A stretch of DNA of 64,000 nucleotides from Vitellaria paradoxa (GCA_019916065.1 CM034244.1:31961933-32025932); one strand, 5' to 3'; numbered from the stretch's first letter, positions 1 to 12,154 are shown. The notes: generated from the letters alone by a model not told the origin. Numbers and translations are program-made.

Positions 1-359
1 TTGAAAATTCATATAGATCCACGACTTTCCTTGATTTGAATGCAAGAACGAAGACAACTCAAGCATCGTAGAAGATAAACTTCAAATATGTATTGAAATT
101 AAAGCAACTACAAGAGAATTCTTAAAAAAAAAATAGAAATAAAAAATTTTCCTAGCTACTAAACAGGATTTAAAATCTCTCTTTACAGATATAATATACT
201 CTACATCTAACTATCTAATTCCTAATCTTCTCACCTAATGTGATGTATATATATCCCTCTCTCTCAACAATCACTCTCTATTTATAGCACAACCTAATTG
301 TTTGAAATGACCAAAGAGCCTTTAAAACTAATGAAAAATTAAAAATATTCTATAGAAAC
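1..359. other. AT-rich spacer, nothing recognised
   Basis: No coding frame, inverted repeat or retroelement motif was recognised in this stretch. It runs directly into the repeat block that starts near 360. Confidence 0.5.
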
Positions 360-665
360 TTGCATGGTTCGAACCAAGGTTTCAACCATTCTTTCATACT
401 TAAACATTTTTCAAAACTTGAAGTTGAGTTGCTCTCTATTGTTCAAACCAAGGTGCAAACCAAGGGTGGTTCGAACCTTGGTTCATACCATAACTTGACA
501 CTTAGAAAAATTTAGAGCTTGAGATGTTGCTTTACCCACTGTTGTTCAAACCAAGGTGCGAGCCAGGTGTGGTTCAAACCTTGGTTCACACCACCTTTAT
601 GACCTAGAAAATTTCTTTGGCTTTTGATGTTTCACCCTTCTGTTGTTTGAACTTTAGTTCGTACC
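360..665. repeat. imperfect tandem repeat with 'aaccaaggt' motifs
   Basis: A block built around 'gttcaaaccaaggtg' and its complement-like partner 'ggttcgaaccttggttca' occurs at about 430-490 and again at about 540-595, with a weaker related copy at 360-400. Each unit contains a short internal inverted repeat (aaccaagg / ccttggtt). The units are separated by similar text ('cttgacacttagaaaatttagagcttg' type), giving a period near 110-120 bp. No coding potential was seen. It may be the internal repeat of an old LTR, but that is inference. Confidence 0.5.
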
Positions 666-1079
666 AAGCCCTTAATACTTCATTTTTTCATCTTTTTAAG
701 CTCTTTTTTTTTTGCCTCACATTCAATGGGATTTCTTCCATATACATTTTTATGTTGATTTGGCCTCCAATTGCATAGAATTAATTCTTGAAAATTGCAA
801 TCAATACAAAATAAAAATGTATGAAAATATGCAATAAGATCAAGTTTTAAGTAAATGTATTTATACAATTAGCACATCAAAAAGTTGTATAAATGTATAA
901 TATTATGTGCTAATCAGACATCGTTGTTGATTCTAGACAACTTGGATGTCGTCCCACCTCCTCACCCATAAAACAACACCTCAAGTTGCGTTACGACTCT
1001 AACCTCTCACAGATCTAAGCCCCTATCAGCACTTAGTAGGGTGCTTTATTTATCTCACCATTTTAAGACCTGACGTCAC
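666..1079. other. spacer, nothing recognised
   Basis: Mixed-composition sequence between the repeat block and the divergent LTR. No gene or transposon feature could be supported. Confidence 0.4.
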
Positions 1080-3108
1080 TGTCATGCCCTTAAATCCCGA
1101 GATCCTAAGGAGTGAGTTTAGATTGAAAAATGTAACGCACCTGGTCCATTACAGTATTACTATTTATTTTTCAGAACTATTGACCCTTCTTTAATTTATG
1201 TAGATAATAACAATTATTATTTTATTAATAAAACACACACCCGGATTTAAATTAGAACCAAATAACATAAGTTTCTTTTATTTCTAAAACGGTATTTTCA
1301 TATCTATACGCTTGTAATGTTATCATATTTAAATCGTAAAAGCTGCTTAACAGCACCATGGGGCTTCAAACGGTTGTATTGGCCCTCCTAGATGTTAGGT
1401 TCTACACCCGCAACACAGCCTGTAAGGACGTGAGCACCAACCCACTTGTGCTCACGATATATAGAAATATATTTTTTGTAATGCATTTTATAAATCACAT
1501 AAAACAATGAATATAACAAAGAATCACCTCATACATCAACACATAGCAGGATAGAACAACATTAATTTGTAACTTTTATTTATCATATTAACCTTTCCTT
1601 ATTTATTATTTTCTTTTCCCAAGGTGGGGAAGGATGCTCTGTAAGACTGTCTCATAATCAAAGTGGTAGTCTAAAACATTGCAAGCTAGTTCGTATAAAT
1701 ATACGGGTCGCGGAGCACCCCTGCGTCATCGTTTATAGATTTGAGTCTAAAAGCCATGATGAACCTTACCATTTTCGTCGTCGTTGTGAATCATTAGTCC
1801 ACGAACACGATTACCCGACCCTGCGCAGCTTTAAGGTCTTTCAACCTAAGGGTATCTTTTGACCCTTCCTATTTTATATAGTATTCTCATTTTTCCAAAA
1901 ATCAACATTTTCTTAGATTTTCCGTTTATGTTGTTAAAGTTTAGAAATAATAACTGTGAGTGTGTATTAACTTCCACAATTTCATGTCTCCATTTTATCA
2001 TCTGTTTCACAATAAACACATATTCACCTTATTTCAACATGTCATAGCATATGCCATCATTGAATAAAAAATTTTATCAATCTAATCACAATTTTAGTGT
2101 CACTGAAAATTTAGTTATCAAACTTAATATTAATTTAATAATAATATAAACTTAAACTCACAATTATTTCCTATCAAAATAAACATTACAAAAAGTATAA
2201 ATAATAAATTAATTTCCTTACCTCAGATATGAAGAAAAAGTGAAGAAACCCCAAAACTTTTAAAATTTTGCTCCTTCGTATCTCCCATCTTGGGCCGAGT
2301 TACCTCGATCCGACAGCGCTATGGTGACCATAACGTCGAAAATACCAAAGCTTCACTATTTCTGAACTTAAGTTCTCGTTTTCTCCCTCATTTTTCTCTC
2401 TCTTTTTTCTTTTCTCTCTCTTTTTCTTCTTTCTTAGTTTACTTCTTCAACCATAATACACACACATATATATGTGTGTCACAAACTTGGTGGCCAAGTC
2501 ACATTAAGAAGAAAAAACCAAAATGGCTTTCCTAAGTTCCACGTGGCTTCAAGCTATTTTGCTACCCTTTTTTTTTTTTTCCTTTTTTCTTCTTCTTAAG
2601 CTTCCAAGTGTCCTCCCACCATCATTGCACCCTTCCAAGTGACCTTACACATATACCCCACCATCATTACACCCTTCCAAGTGGCTTTACACATGCTTTA
2701 TACATACTCCCACCATCATTGCACCCTTCCAAGTGGCCTTATACATGCCTTACACATACACCCCACATCATTACACCCTTCTAGGTGGTCTTACACATAC
2801 ACTCCCACCATCATTATACCCTTCCAAATGGCCTTACACATACACCCTCACCATTATTACATCCTCCACTTATGCATAAGGTGCCACATTTTACCCTACA
2901 CATGTATGCACATGTGTCACCTTTATAATTTATCTACTATTTTATTTAAATTAAAAATTAAACTAATTATAAAAGTATTATATTATTTCAATTAAAGTTA
3001 ATAGAAATTTAAAATAATGTCAAACTAATGCAATTAAATTTTTTTATAATATAAATTAAAGTAATATGTATATTAAAAATTAAAAATTAAAAATTTGGGG
3101 CAATTACA
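1080..3108 (+). mobile_element. divergent gypsy-type LTR, related to the LTR at 4563
   Basis: This follows the same order of landmarks as the clean solo LTR at 4563-6490. It starts with a TGTCATGCCC end, then a 'gtgagca..aaccca' segment (1420-1450), then 'gaccctgcgcagctttaaggt' type text (1820), a Tyr/Ser-rich low-complexity tract with CA/TA repeats (2385-2480) and 'cttggtggccaagt' (2488). It ends in 'caattaca' at 3108, where the other copy ends 'gttatttca'. The termini are TG...CA. The 5 bases on the two sides (gtcac / tcatt) do not match, so either the target duplication has decayed or this is one LTR of a rearranged element. It is older than the 4.6-kb copy and carries its own minisatellite. 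Confidence 0.6.
2610..2880. repeat. minisatellite inside the divergent LTR
   Basis: Five to six degenerate units of about 42-55 bp repeat the pattern 'accatcattacacccttcc' followed by 'aagtggccttacacataca'. The array creates a long open frame rich in His, Tyr, Thr and Pro that is only a product of the repeat. It is missing from the related LTR at 4563-6490, so it expanded in this copy. Confidence 0.75.
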
Positions 3109-3254
3109 TCATTTTTGCGGTAAATATCTTGAGTCAATTCATGCATGCTCCACGCACCACCCATCTTGAAGTAGCAATTTTGGTCCTCTGCTATCTTAAA
3201 ATTACCCCAACTCATTGACTTCTTTTTTGGCCCACAACTCTTTACAAGTCTCAG

Positions 3255-3750
3255 CACTTACAAACTTTGGTTGGGCCAACTGTCCAATGACTCGTCATTC
3301 TACTATAAGATTTTTTTTATCAAAATTAGTGATAGTCCCATTTCCTGGAAAACAAAAATACAAGTGGTTTCTTGCTCTTCTGTTGAGGCCAAATATACGT
3401 CTATGGCAGTAACTACTTGTGAGGTTATTTGGCTAAAGTCCTTAAAGCCCTTACTTGCTGATTTTGGTCTCCAATTGCACAATCCAATTGCCCTCCATTG
3501 CGACAATTAAGCTGCCATCCACATCGTCCACAATTTAGTGTTCCACAAATGCACAAAACATATTAAAATTGATTGTCACCTTGTTTGAAAAACATTATGT
3601 GGTCTTATTGCTCTCCACTGTATTTCCACATCGTTGCAACTGAGAAACCTCTTCACGAAGGCCTTTGGAATTGATCAATTTTGAATGTTATGTTCCAAGT
3701 TGGGGGCTAGGTTCCTACACCCCTCAACTTGCCGGGAAGTATTAATAGTT
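3255..3750 (+). pseudogene. Ty1/copia RNase H tail and polypurine-like end, broken
   Basis: Shifted frames read as the C-terminal part of a plant copia polyprotein. The sequence shows 'ANCPMTR' near 3270, 'SDSPISWKTK' (3330), 'SSVEAKYTSMA' (3380), 'CEVIWLKSL' (3420) and 'PIALHCDN' (3490), then an in-frame stop. After the stop the family pattern continues ('AAIHIV', 'HIKIDCHLV', 'LFTKAFGIDQF'). A 'caacttgccgggaagtatta' segment at about 3723-3745 matches the polypurine tract / 3' LTR junction usual for these elements. At least one frameshift and two stops make it a relic. No complete LTR was found around it. Confidence 0.75.
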
Positions 3751-4557
3751 TTCTAAAATAATGGATTTGATTACTTTATTTCATTATTTTAGGATTCTAA
3801 TCATAACCAAATTCCTCTTCATTTGTTTCTTTTTTATTTACATTAGCTTGATTTTAGCTCCTTGATTCAAGTCTTTTTTTTTTTGAATTATGATTCATAA
3901 TTTATGGAATGTAGCTATTAGAATATTTGTATATATTTGAGCCTTTTAAGTCATTCAAAATATGTGAAAGAAAGACTAATTTTCTTTAACAAACTGTGAA
4001 TATGTACTTATAGATGTGATTTTATATTGGGGTCGATAACTTGGACTCTGTTTTTGTTTTGGTTTTGATTTACAAATTTTGCATTTTGATCTTAAAACCT
4101 TAGGAGCTTTTGGTTTTAAAATCTGCATGTGTGTGTGTGTGTGTGTATGAAACCTTCATTGTGCTGTGCATTTTTAATTTTTCTTTTTGAGATTGAAGAA
4201 GAAAACATTGAAAAGTTGTGCAAGTGATTGTCAAATCGTTTATCAAAATGTTTATAAAATATCAAAAAGAGATAGTCGAATTATTTATCAAAATGTTTAT
4301 AAAATATTAAATTATTACTCTTTTAAGATCGTAACTTACTTTAGGTTAATTTCAGTACACCATACAATATTTAAAATTAATCAAAGGAAAAAAAATAGAG
4401 AATGTTAAATATATTTTGTTTTTAATTTCTTGCGTTTGAAAAATTAATATTTATTGTTAGAATTAATGGAATATTAGAAGTTAGAAAAAAAAAGTTGTTA
4501 ACACTTTTTTGAATTTAACATAAAATAAAATAATTAACATCCTACCTATCTCCCCTG
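3751..4557. other. AT-rich spacer with a (GT)n microsatellite
   Basis: AT-rich DNA with a short GT microsatellite at about 4129-4147 and duplicated 'tatcaaaatgtttataaaat' text at 4240-4310. No gene was recognised. It may include the rest of the copia 3' LTR, but no end could be fixed. Confidence 0.4.
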
Positions 4558-4562
4558 GTATT

Positions 4563-6360
4563 TGTAACACCCCGATTTTTCAGAACTCGGGAAGTGAGTG
4601 GAAGAATCATACACGACATGTGCTAAAATATCAATTACCCTAATCAAGGTCACACCACTACCTTGGAGCAAACATTCATAATATATAATAATAATTTTAT
4701 GATTCCACTAAAAGCAATTAATAACTACTGAACCTCAGCGTAACTGGATAACATTGCTCCAACTACAACTTTAAATATAATAGGGGTTTAGGCCTTAAAG
4801 CCTTTTTCAATCATATCCGATAAATCCCCTAAATTAATAATATTACAGTTCTGATTAATGTCACAACAATGCAAAAGTAAATCCAACAATGGCCCACCTA
4901 AGTCTCAGGTTCTTGATCTGCAAAAAAAATCTGTAGGGACGTGAGCACTAATCCACGTGTGCCCACGATGCATAATAAATAACATATATGATATGCACAC
5001 AATAATCGGATTACCAATAATTTCATATCAATAACTTATAAACTCCAAGTTATTGGGTATCTCAACATCAAAATATATATTAACATACATCTCAAAAATA
5101 ATCCAATTATTATCTTTCATTTATCTCTTTTGCCATTACATCACAATCATCACAATCATGGGGCAGATGCTATACAATATCATCGTTTACGGGTCTAGAC
5201 CCGATGGCCACGAGTAGCCCAATAATTATCATCGTTGTAGGCTACTGACCTACTGACATGAATACCAACCCCTGCGCAGGTTTAGGGTTTTTCAACCCAA
5301 GGGTAATATCTGTACCCTTCCTATTTTTCAGTATCTACAGCCCCGCAATCACAACATCGTTCACATTTCCTTTATCTCCATTATGATCATTTCAATAAAA
5401 CAGCTCATTAGAATCAACCATCAATATCACATCATCACTGTCATAATCATTATCTGTTAATAAAATACATCACTCAAACATCTCAAAATTGAGCATTCTC
5501 AATTACACATTTTTCATGCATTTAACTATAAATATCCAACTGCAACTTCAAGGGCAAAATTGTAATTTTGCATAACTTAGGGGTAAAGTCGTAATTTCGA
5601 AAAGCCTTGGGGCCACTTCGTATTTATTCCAAACTTTTGGGGGTCACTATGTAATTACCCAAAACATTGGGGCCAATTTGCAATTTTTCAATAAATTTGG
5701 GGTCAAACTAAAATTTTATAAAACTTTTAGGGTCAAATCATGATTGTATAAAACTTTGGGCTAAAGGGAAATTTTGGAAACTTTTCATGGAATATGCCTT
5801 GGCATATTCTATTCTATAATTCATTCTAATCCCAGGTAGCTTTCTTTTTTATTGTGATCGTTTGGTGTTCTGATTTGGACAGAATTCACATAGTATAGTC
5901 TAAATTTAATTACATTGATACAAAATAATCACACAAAATTATCAAAATATTTTTACATCACATATATGTAAATATAATGCATTAAATCCCTACCTCGAAT
6001 CTAAAGAAAAGATGAAGAAACTCCAAAACTTTAAAACTTCGCTCATTTGTATCTCCCATTTTAGGCCGAATTATCACGATCTGACACCGTCATGATGATC
6101 ACAACATCAAAAAAACCAAAATCCCATTATTCTTGAACTTAATTCCTCATTTTCTCTCTCATCTTTATTTTCTCTCTCTTCTATTTTTTTTTCTTTCGGT
6201 TCGTTTTTCCCAACACAGCACACACACACACCCATTCACACACACACACACACACACATACATATACATATCATATGCTTGGTGGCCAAGCAAAGTGAAC
6301 TTCCAGGAAAGTTCAAAACTATTTTCTTTTTTTTTTAACTTGTTGCCTGAGTTTCTTTAC

Positions 6361-6397
<37 letters not shown>

Positions 6398-6490
6398 AAG
6401 TAATATACATGTACATAAGTATTACCAATTATAAACTTTTCTAAATTTTTTTTATATATATTAAAATTTTAAAAATTTTGGGTTATTTCA
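4563..6490. mobile_element. solo LTR of a gypsy-type retrotransposon (1928 bp)
   Basis: The element starts TGTAACACCCCG and ends GTTATTTCA, with the canonical TG...CA. It is flanked on both sides by the identical 5-bp sequence GTATT (4558-4562 and 6491-6495), the target-site duplication expected of LTR-retrotransposon integration. No internal coding domain lies next to it on either side, so it is a solo LTR left by LTR-LTR recombination. Its first about 400 bp is repeated almost exactly at 63594-64000, and a divergent relative lies at 1080-3108. CA and TA microsatellites sit inside it at about 6220-6275 and 6364-6392. Assignment to gypsy rather than another LTR superfamily is inference from LTR length and the TGTRACACCCC start. 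Confidence 0.9.
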
Positions 6491-6495
6491 GTATT

Positions 6496-7740
6496 GCAAA
6501 AGGAGGTATTTTTGTGGTTAATATACTTAATCAAAAATTAAACAGCTTAATATACCTTACTCTTGAGGGATTAAAAGTGTTTTTGGTATGAGGTTAAAAA
6601 GGGATACATGTTATCCTCGTAAAATTGTATCTTTTTTAATTATAGTCGATATACTTAATAAAAATTTAATTTTTTTTAAACTCATAAAAATTTAATTGGA
6701 ATAATATTTTTACCTCTTGAAGGATTAAATGTTAAGACTTTAAAGTAAGAAATAAAACAAGTGAAAAAATGAGATAGTAAAAGATTGGCAATTAATTATC
6801 TACTAACTTGGGTAAAAAATTTTTTTACTAAAGCAATTTAAAGCTATCATGACTCTTTATTCCTCGACTATTTTAAGGGTAATTGTATAATTTTTTAATT
6901 AAAATTTTATTTTAATTAAATAAAATTATAAAAAAATTAGCAAAAAATGTTAGTAAATAACAATGTAAGGTCACTTAAGTAATAATACCTAATTATGGAG
7001 CATTCAAAGAAAATAAAAAATTTACAAAATTAGTGGTTAGTTAAAAGACATTTAAGGAAGATAAAAATATAAATAGGTAAAATTACTTGAAAAGCTTATC
7101 AAGTTTGATAAGCATGGCTTGTTAAGCATTCAAGTTAGGATTTAAATGAGCCAAACTTGAGTAGAGTGATAATTTTCGTTGTAACTAATTTTGGTTGAAT
7201 TTATCCTAATGATAGGATTTGTTGTTAATTGATTTGTGTTATTTACTTTTGTTGTTGGCTGAAATGGAGATTCAACTATCTCAAAGCCGTGCCCCCACTG
7301 TTGATGCTCTTGATCCACCGATTCGTACTCAGATTAATAAGTTAAGAGTTTGTATCTAAACTTAATTAGATATTCACCAATATAATTATGTTTTGGTGTT
7401 AATTATATTCTGTTTCATTGTAAGCTCTAGACGCTAGCAGCAGCCACCAGATGAGACACGAGTGGGTGGGGGCATTTATGATCAAGAACAGGTATTAGTT
7501 CATTATTATTCATTTAACTCTCATGTTTAATTTATAATTTATAATTAATTTAAGTATATAGTTTAGTTTATTTTTTAAATTTAAGATTTCAACTTTATGT
7601 ATAGATTCTTTATTTTTATTTTATCTCTATTTAGATAGGTAGAATATTAGAATTTTCAAACCTTAGAAAATGAGAAATCTCAAAACATAGAAAGTTAGAA
7701 ATTTAAGTACTTATAACTTTAGAAAGTTAGAAGCAATGAA
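6496..7740. other. spacer; possible CACTA-type fragment near 7260-7500
   Basis: Mostly AT-rich. Between 7262 and 7495 the sequence is more balanced, with exon-like text ('ttgatgctcttgatccacc', 'agcagcagccaccagatgag') bounded by possible splice-like motifs. Some plant CACTA transposon proteins have a similar Gln/Pro-rich stretch, and CACTA-like sub-terminal text lies downstream at 9117-9318, but this link is weak. No intact frame is present. Confidence 0.25.
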
Positions 7741-8790
7741 CTTGACACTTAGTCTCTAATGGTCCAATCGAGCAAACAGGCTCTGATACCCGTAAAACTT
7801 GTCAAATACGATTTCTAAGTCATTAGTGACATGTAGAAATGAACGGTGTAGGAATCCAAGACTCAAGGTGCCCATAATTCTAGAAAATATGTTTAACTTA
7901 AAACTTAAACTTAACCTCTGATGGCCTAAACCAAGCAAACAGGCTCCAATGCCCGTGAAACTCGAGGAGCACGATCTCCAAGCTATTAGTAACCTATTGG
8001 AACAAACAGTATGGGAGTCTGAGAACTGGGGTGCTTGTAATCCTAGAAAATAGGTTTAACTCGAAACTTTGAACTTTGAACTTGACACTTAACCTCTAAC
8101 AACCCAAACTAAGCAAACAAGCTCCGATACTCATGAAACTTGATGGACATGATCTTCAAGCCATTAGTGACTTGTAGAAATAAAGAGCATGGGAATCCAA
8201 AGCCTTGGGTACTTGTAATCTTAAAAAATAGGTTTAACTTAAAACTTTAAATTTTGAACTTGACATTTGACCTCTAACGGCTCAAATTGAGCAAATGGGC
8301 TCCGATGCTTGTGAAACTCGAGGGTCACGATTTTCTGACCATTAGTGACTTGTAGAAATAAACGGCACAAAAATCTGAGAGCCAAGGTGCCCGTAATCAT
8401 TGAAAATAAGTTTTACTTTGAATTTTGAAGTTGACACTTAGGCCTCTAGCGGCCCAAACTGAGCAAATGGGCTTCGATGCCTGTGAAACTCGAGAGGCAC
8501 AATCTCTTGGCTATTAGTGACCTTTAGAAATAAATGATGCCAGAATCTAATACCTAGGGTACTCGTAATCTTAGAACATTTATTTAACTTAAAATTTTGA
8601 ACTTTAAACTTGACACTTAGCCTCTAACGGTCCAAACAAAGCAAATGAACTCCAATACCAGTGAAACTCAAGAGGCAGAATCTCTTAGCCATTAATGACC
8701 TGTAAGAACAAATGGCTCCGGAATTCGAAACCCGAGGTGTTCATAATCTTAAAAAATATGTTTAACTTAAAACTTCGAACTTCTATAGTT
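7741..8790. repeat. tandem array, six units of about 170-179 bp
   Basis: Six diverged units start near 7741, 7905, 8081, 8259, 8430 and 8609. Each unit carries, in order, 'cttgacacttagcctctaac', 'caaactgagcaaa.gggctc', 'gatgcctgtgaaactcgag', 'ccattagtgacctgtagaaa', and 'cccgtaatcttagaaaatag' followed by 'gtttaacttaaaac'. Units differ by many substitutions and small indels, so the array is old. No open frame runs through it. The unit length is in the range of plant satellites, but six copies next to a CACTA-like tail fit an internal repeat of a transposon as well. Confidence 0.8.
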
Positions 8791-9109
8791 TAAAATTTCT
8801 TACCTAATTTTATTTATTTATATTGATAATTTTGTTGACTAATAATATTTATTTTTGTTTCAAATTTGATTGACTAGTACAAGAGCAGACATCATGTTTT
8901 CTTGTTTTGTTTTTCCCCCCCTCTAGAATTGTATCAGACTTGTTAATTATAATTCAAAAAAATTGTAATTTTATTCATATAAATTAAAACTTTGTTGTTA
9001 GTTTGTTCTTTTTTTTTTTTTTTTGTATGATTTTAGTTTTAGTATTTAATTGTATACAATTTTGTAATGCAAGTAATACAAGTACATAATAGAAAAAATA
9101 GGAAAAAAT

Positions 9110-9320
9110 TAAAAAAAAGGCCTAAAGGCGATCGCTAATAGTTTGAAAAAAATATTCGTGCCCTAGACACTTGACAGTCGCTAAAGAAGTTGTTATTATT
9201 TAGCACTCGTCATGTGACGATCGCTAATAATCATTAGCAATGAAACTTTGGCAGTCGTACCACGATCGCAAAAAGTTATTAGCGACACAACTTTTAAAAC
9301 TCCACTTTCTTGTAATATAA
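9110..9320. mobile_element. CACTA (En/Spm)-like sub-terminal repeat region
   Basis: Repeated motifs 'gcgatcgctaata', 'cagtcgctaaa', 'gacgatcgctaat', 'cgatcgcaaaa' and 'ttattagcgac' occur in both orientations over 200 bp and end at 'actttcttgtaat'. That end resembles a degenerate form of the CACTA-family terminal inverted repeat (TTTCTTGTAGTG at the 3' end). Dense short sub-terminal repeats in both orientations are a known trait of this superfamily. The matching 5' end was not found with certainty. Confidence 0.45.
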
Positions 9321-9689
9321 TTGATAAAAAGTTGAGTTCGCACTCTTCCCATTCATTATCTTAACATAAAGTTGTGTTGCACTGAACTGATGTATACCTT
9401 TTAACACTTTGGTTGTGTAATGCGGCTGTCTTCTAAAATTAATATAGATTTATATACATTAATAGCCAAGTAATAATTATTGTCATAATTATGGTGCACA
9501 TGTATATTAAGTCCTGATCTTATCCAGTACACCTATTTTAGGAATCAAATCATAATCATAGTTCTTTGCAATCCTGACTAATTGATTTAGTGTTCTATTA
9601 ACCACAATTACATTAATTTATGAATTTTAAGATTTAAAATTATATATCTTTATTTATTGTGCAAGATTGTGTAGAACGCAATAGTTTTA

Positions 9690-10115
9690 AAAATAGGGAT
9701 GAACACGAACCGAAAGTCTAACTTATTCGAATTTAACTAGAATTATTTATATTAGACTCGAACTTGACTTGAGTTTAGTTCGATAAAGAATAATATAATC
9801 TCAAAATTAACTCGCAAATAACTTGATTAAACTAAAACGATATCGTATCAGTATAAAATATCATAAATAAATTATTATAAAAAAATATCATAAAAATATA
9901 AAAATATTATATATATATATATATTATTTTATCAATCTGGTTTGCAAGTTTTCGAGTTAAATTTATTTAAATTTGACCTCGAGTTTGATATTAAACGAGT
10001 TACAAATTAATCTTAATTCCAACGTTTTGATCACAAATCGAATTCAAGGTGAACTTTTTCGAATTGAGTTCAAACAGTTCAAAAAAAAACTCAAATCACT
10101 TTCACCTCTACTTAA
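9690..10115. mobile_element. hAT-like MITE or fold-back remnant
   Basis: The left side begins 'agggatgaacacgaaccga' and the right side ends 'atcactttcacctctac', which read as imperfect inverted repeats (taggGATGAACAC against tagaGGTGAAAGT). Inside are multiple 'cgagtt/aactcg' blocks. A shared architecture with the GCTCG-rich element at 39987-40434 suggests a hAT-type MITE, but I could not fix an 8-bp target duplication. Confidence 0.4.
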
Positions 10116-10556
10116 AACTAGTGTATATACACACCCGCTTACGAGCCGAAGGTACCTTGCAAAGTAAATCTAGTGAATGCTGCATCATTAAGACCCAGAA
10201 TCCATGATCGAGGGTCTACTCTTTGGAATGGAGTCTGAAAGGATATGCAAATGAAGTTAGCTATATATATATATATATATACATATATGTACATACATAA
10301 AAAAATTTCGTAGGCATAATTGCATTTTTTTCATTATTATAATTTACATAGGCACAAATCTAACACACCAATCCCTAGAAAATGAAGCGTTAATTTTACC
10401 CAGAAGTGCAATTATCACGAAACCCATTTGGTGTTCTCAAATCTCCATGCAACAGAAAACATCTTTTAGTACCAATTACAAGGCTTGAAATGCCATGCAG
10501 AAGCCAACAAATAACAAGTCAATTTATGAAGATGGCATGGTTAACACATAAAATAA

Positions 10557-10701
10557 GGGGGTGTTTGGTTTATTAAACTACCAAAAGTTACAAAAAATTA
10601 CCAATTTCCTTCAATCCAATTTTGTTACATATCAATTTTACATCAATTTTTTATACTTTTCTTATACTTCTTTTTTTTTTTTTTGCCACCCAAGTAACCC
10701 C
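10557..10701. mobile_element. Tourist/PIF-like MITE, TAA flanks
   Basis: A 145-bp stretch starts GGGGGTGTTTGGTT and ends AAGTAACCCC, with TAA on both sides (10554-10556 and 10702-10704). GGG..TGTTTGG termini with a 3-bp TAA/TTA target duplication are typical of Tourist-type (PIF/Harbinger) MITEs. The inverted repeats are degraded. A further MITE-like stretch ('gcggcatttggcac') follows near 10788 but could not be bounded. Confidence 0.55.
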
Positions 10702-11175
10702 TAAATGCAGGTCTCAACTAGACAAACTTCTAATTCAATGCATCACACCAAGTACAAGCTCAAACAGTAGAGATATCTTAACTAAAGCGGCATTTGGCAC
10801 TCAAAATTTTATAAACTTCTGTTACTTTTACCAATTTTTATTAATTTGTGCTCACCGAATGCTCAGATTTCAAATTTTCTAACAACTTTTCATCAACTAC
10901 CATTCAAGCGGGCAGTAAAATCATGTTTGAATGGTTAATTGTCAAAATTTTTAGATTGCGTAGACCAAACGCAAAAGAAATTATTTTTATTTTTTTTGAA
11001 CTTTGAAATGCCAAACGAAAACATCTTTAACATCCATTCAATTTTTTATTTTTTAAGCTAGAAAGACAAGACGTAGGAATAACAGTACACCACCCAAAAC
11101 TATTGAAAAAAATAAAAAACAAACATGACACAAACTTAAAATTATCAAGAGGAAATATAAACACGACACGAATAA

Positions 11176-11293
11176 GGTTCCGTTGGATCTCTTGTAATCC
11201 TTTGAAAATCTCTAAAATTTATTTACTTTTTATCTCATTTTATGAATTACGAACTTATAACTTATCTTATTTTTTATCACTCTAAATATACCC
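11176..11293. mobile_element. Tourist-like MITE, 118 bp, TAA flanks
   Basis: The element is in reverse orientation relative to the copy at 39561. It ends 'actctaaatataccc', and its body contains 'tttttatctcattttatgaa' and 'ttatcttattttttatcac'. TAA flanks both ends (11173-11175 and 11294-11296). It belongs to the same family as 36107, 37900, 39561, 41452 and 44339. Confidence 0.65.
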
Positions 11294-11787
11294 TAAATTA
11301 ATTTCAAATTATCAAAAATATAATAAGATTTTGGAAAACAATAACTATTTTAGCATATTTAGTAAATTTAAAGATATTCAAGCACATTCACAAATATACA
11401 TAATTATAAATAAATCCAAACCCGACAAGCTAACATGAATTCAGACCCTAACTCCAAGCAACCCTTTAAAAGTCTATTAATTTAGTTCTATTCAAACAAT
11501 CAAACATTCAGGTTGCAAAAAATCAAACACGATAGTGTCTACTAAAGATCGATCCTCAATATATATATATATATACACACGCTAAAGATACTGTATGATG
11601 CATTGTTTTGTGACATTCCCACCAAAAATTAAAGTATCAAATAGCGCATTCGAGAAATATGAGATGGCACATCCCAACTCGGGAACAGGAACTCACAAGT
11701 CACAAAGAATTCAAATCTATGGCCTACATATCAAATGATGAACTTGAGGCAAGCTAGCCAAAACATTACCACCATAGAATTAATAAG

Positions 11788-12154
11788 GGGGCATTTGGCA
11801 ATAAAATTTTTAACAAAAAAACTATCACCTTCTAATTTTTAAGTATTTGGTAAACAATCAATTTTTGTCACTTTTTACTTCTATTACAGTAGCTTCTCAA
11901 CTCAAAAGTTACTAAAAATTGTCAAAAATTGCTAAAAATTAGTAGAAGCTACTAAAAATTGCCCAAAGTTATCAAAAATTTTACCAAACACTCAAAAATT
12001 ATAAAAAATTATTGAAAACTACTTGTTTTTACCAAATACACCAAAAATTATAACTCACAACTTTTAGTCAAAAATTGTTAAAATTTACTAAAAATTATAC
12101 CTCCAAGTCAAAAATTGTTAAAATTTACTAAAAATTTTACCTCCAGACCTCTCC
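11788..12154. mobile_element. MITE with repeated 'actaaaaattg' text, TAA flanks
   Basis: A 367-bp element with left end GGGGGCATTTGGCA and right end CCAGACCTCTCC, and TAA at 11785-11787 and 12155-12157. Inside, 'aaaaattg' / 'tactaaaaatt' motifs repeat many times. The related copy at 32219-32577 shares the 'accaaacactcaaaaatta' pattern. Another weak unit ('gtgcgtttgaag' ... 'aacacgcac') follows at about 12159-12348. Confidence 0.6.

Noticed and set aside
2639..2995. 118-codon plus-strand frame rich in His and Tyr
   Set aside because: It is generated by the minisatellite in the divergent LTR and has no motif.
6133..6444. 103-codon frame with Ser/His/Tyr runs
   Set aside because: Low-complexity translation of CT, CA and TA microsatellites inside the solo LTR.
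7741..8790. Regular repeats that could suggest a CRISPR-like array
   Set aside because: Units are about 170 bp and diverged along their length without unique spacers, and the window is plant nuclear DNA.
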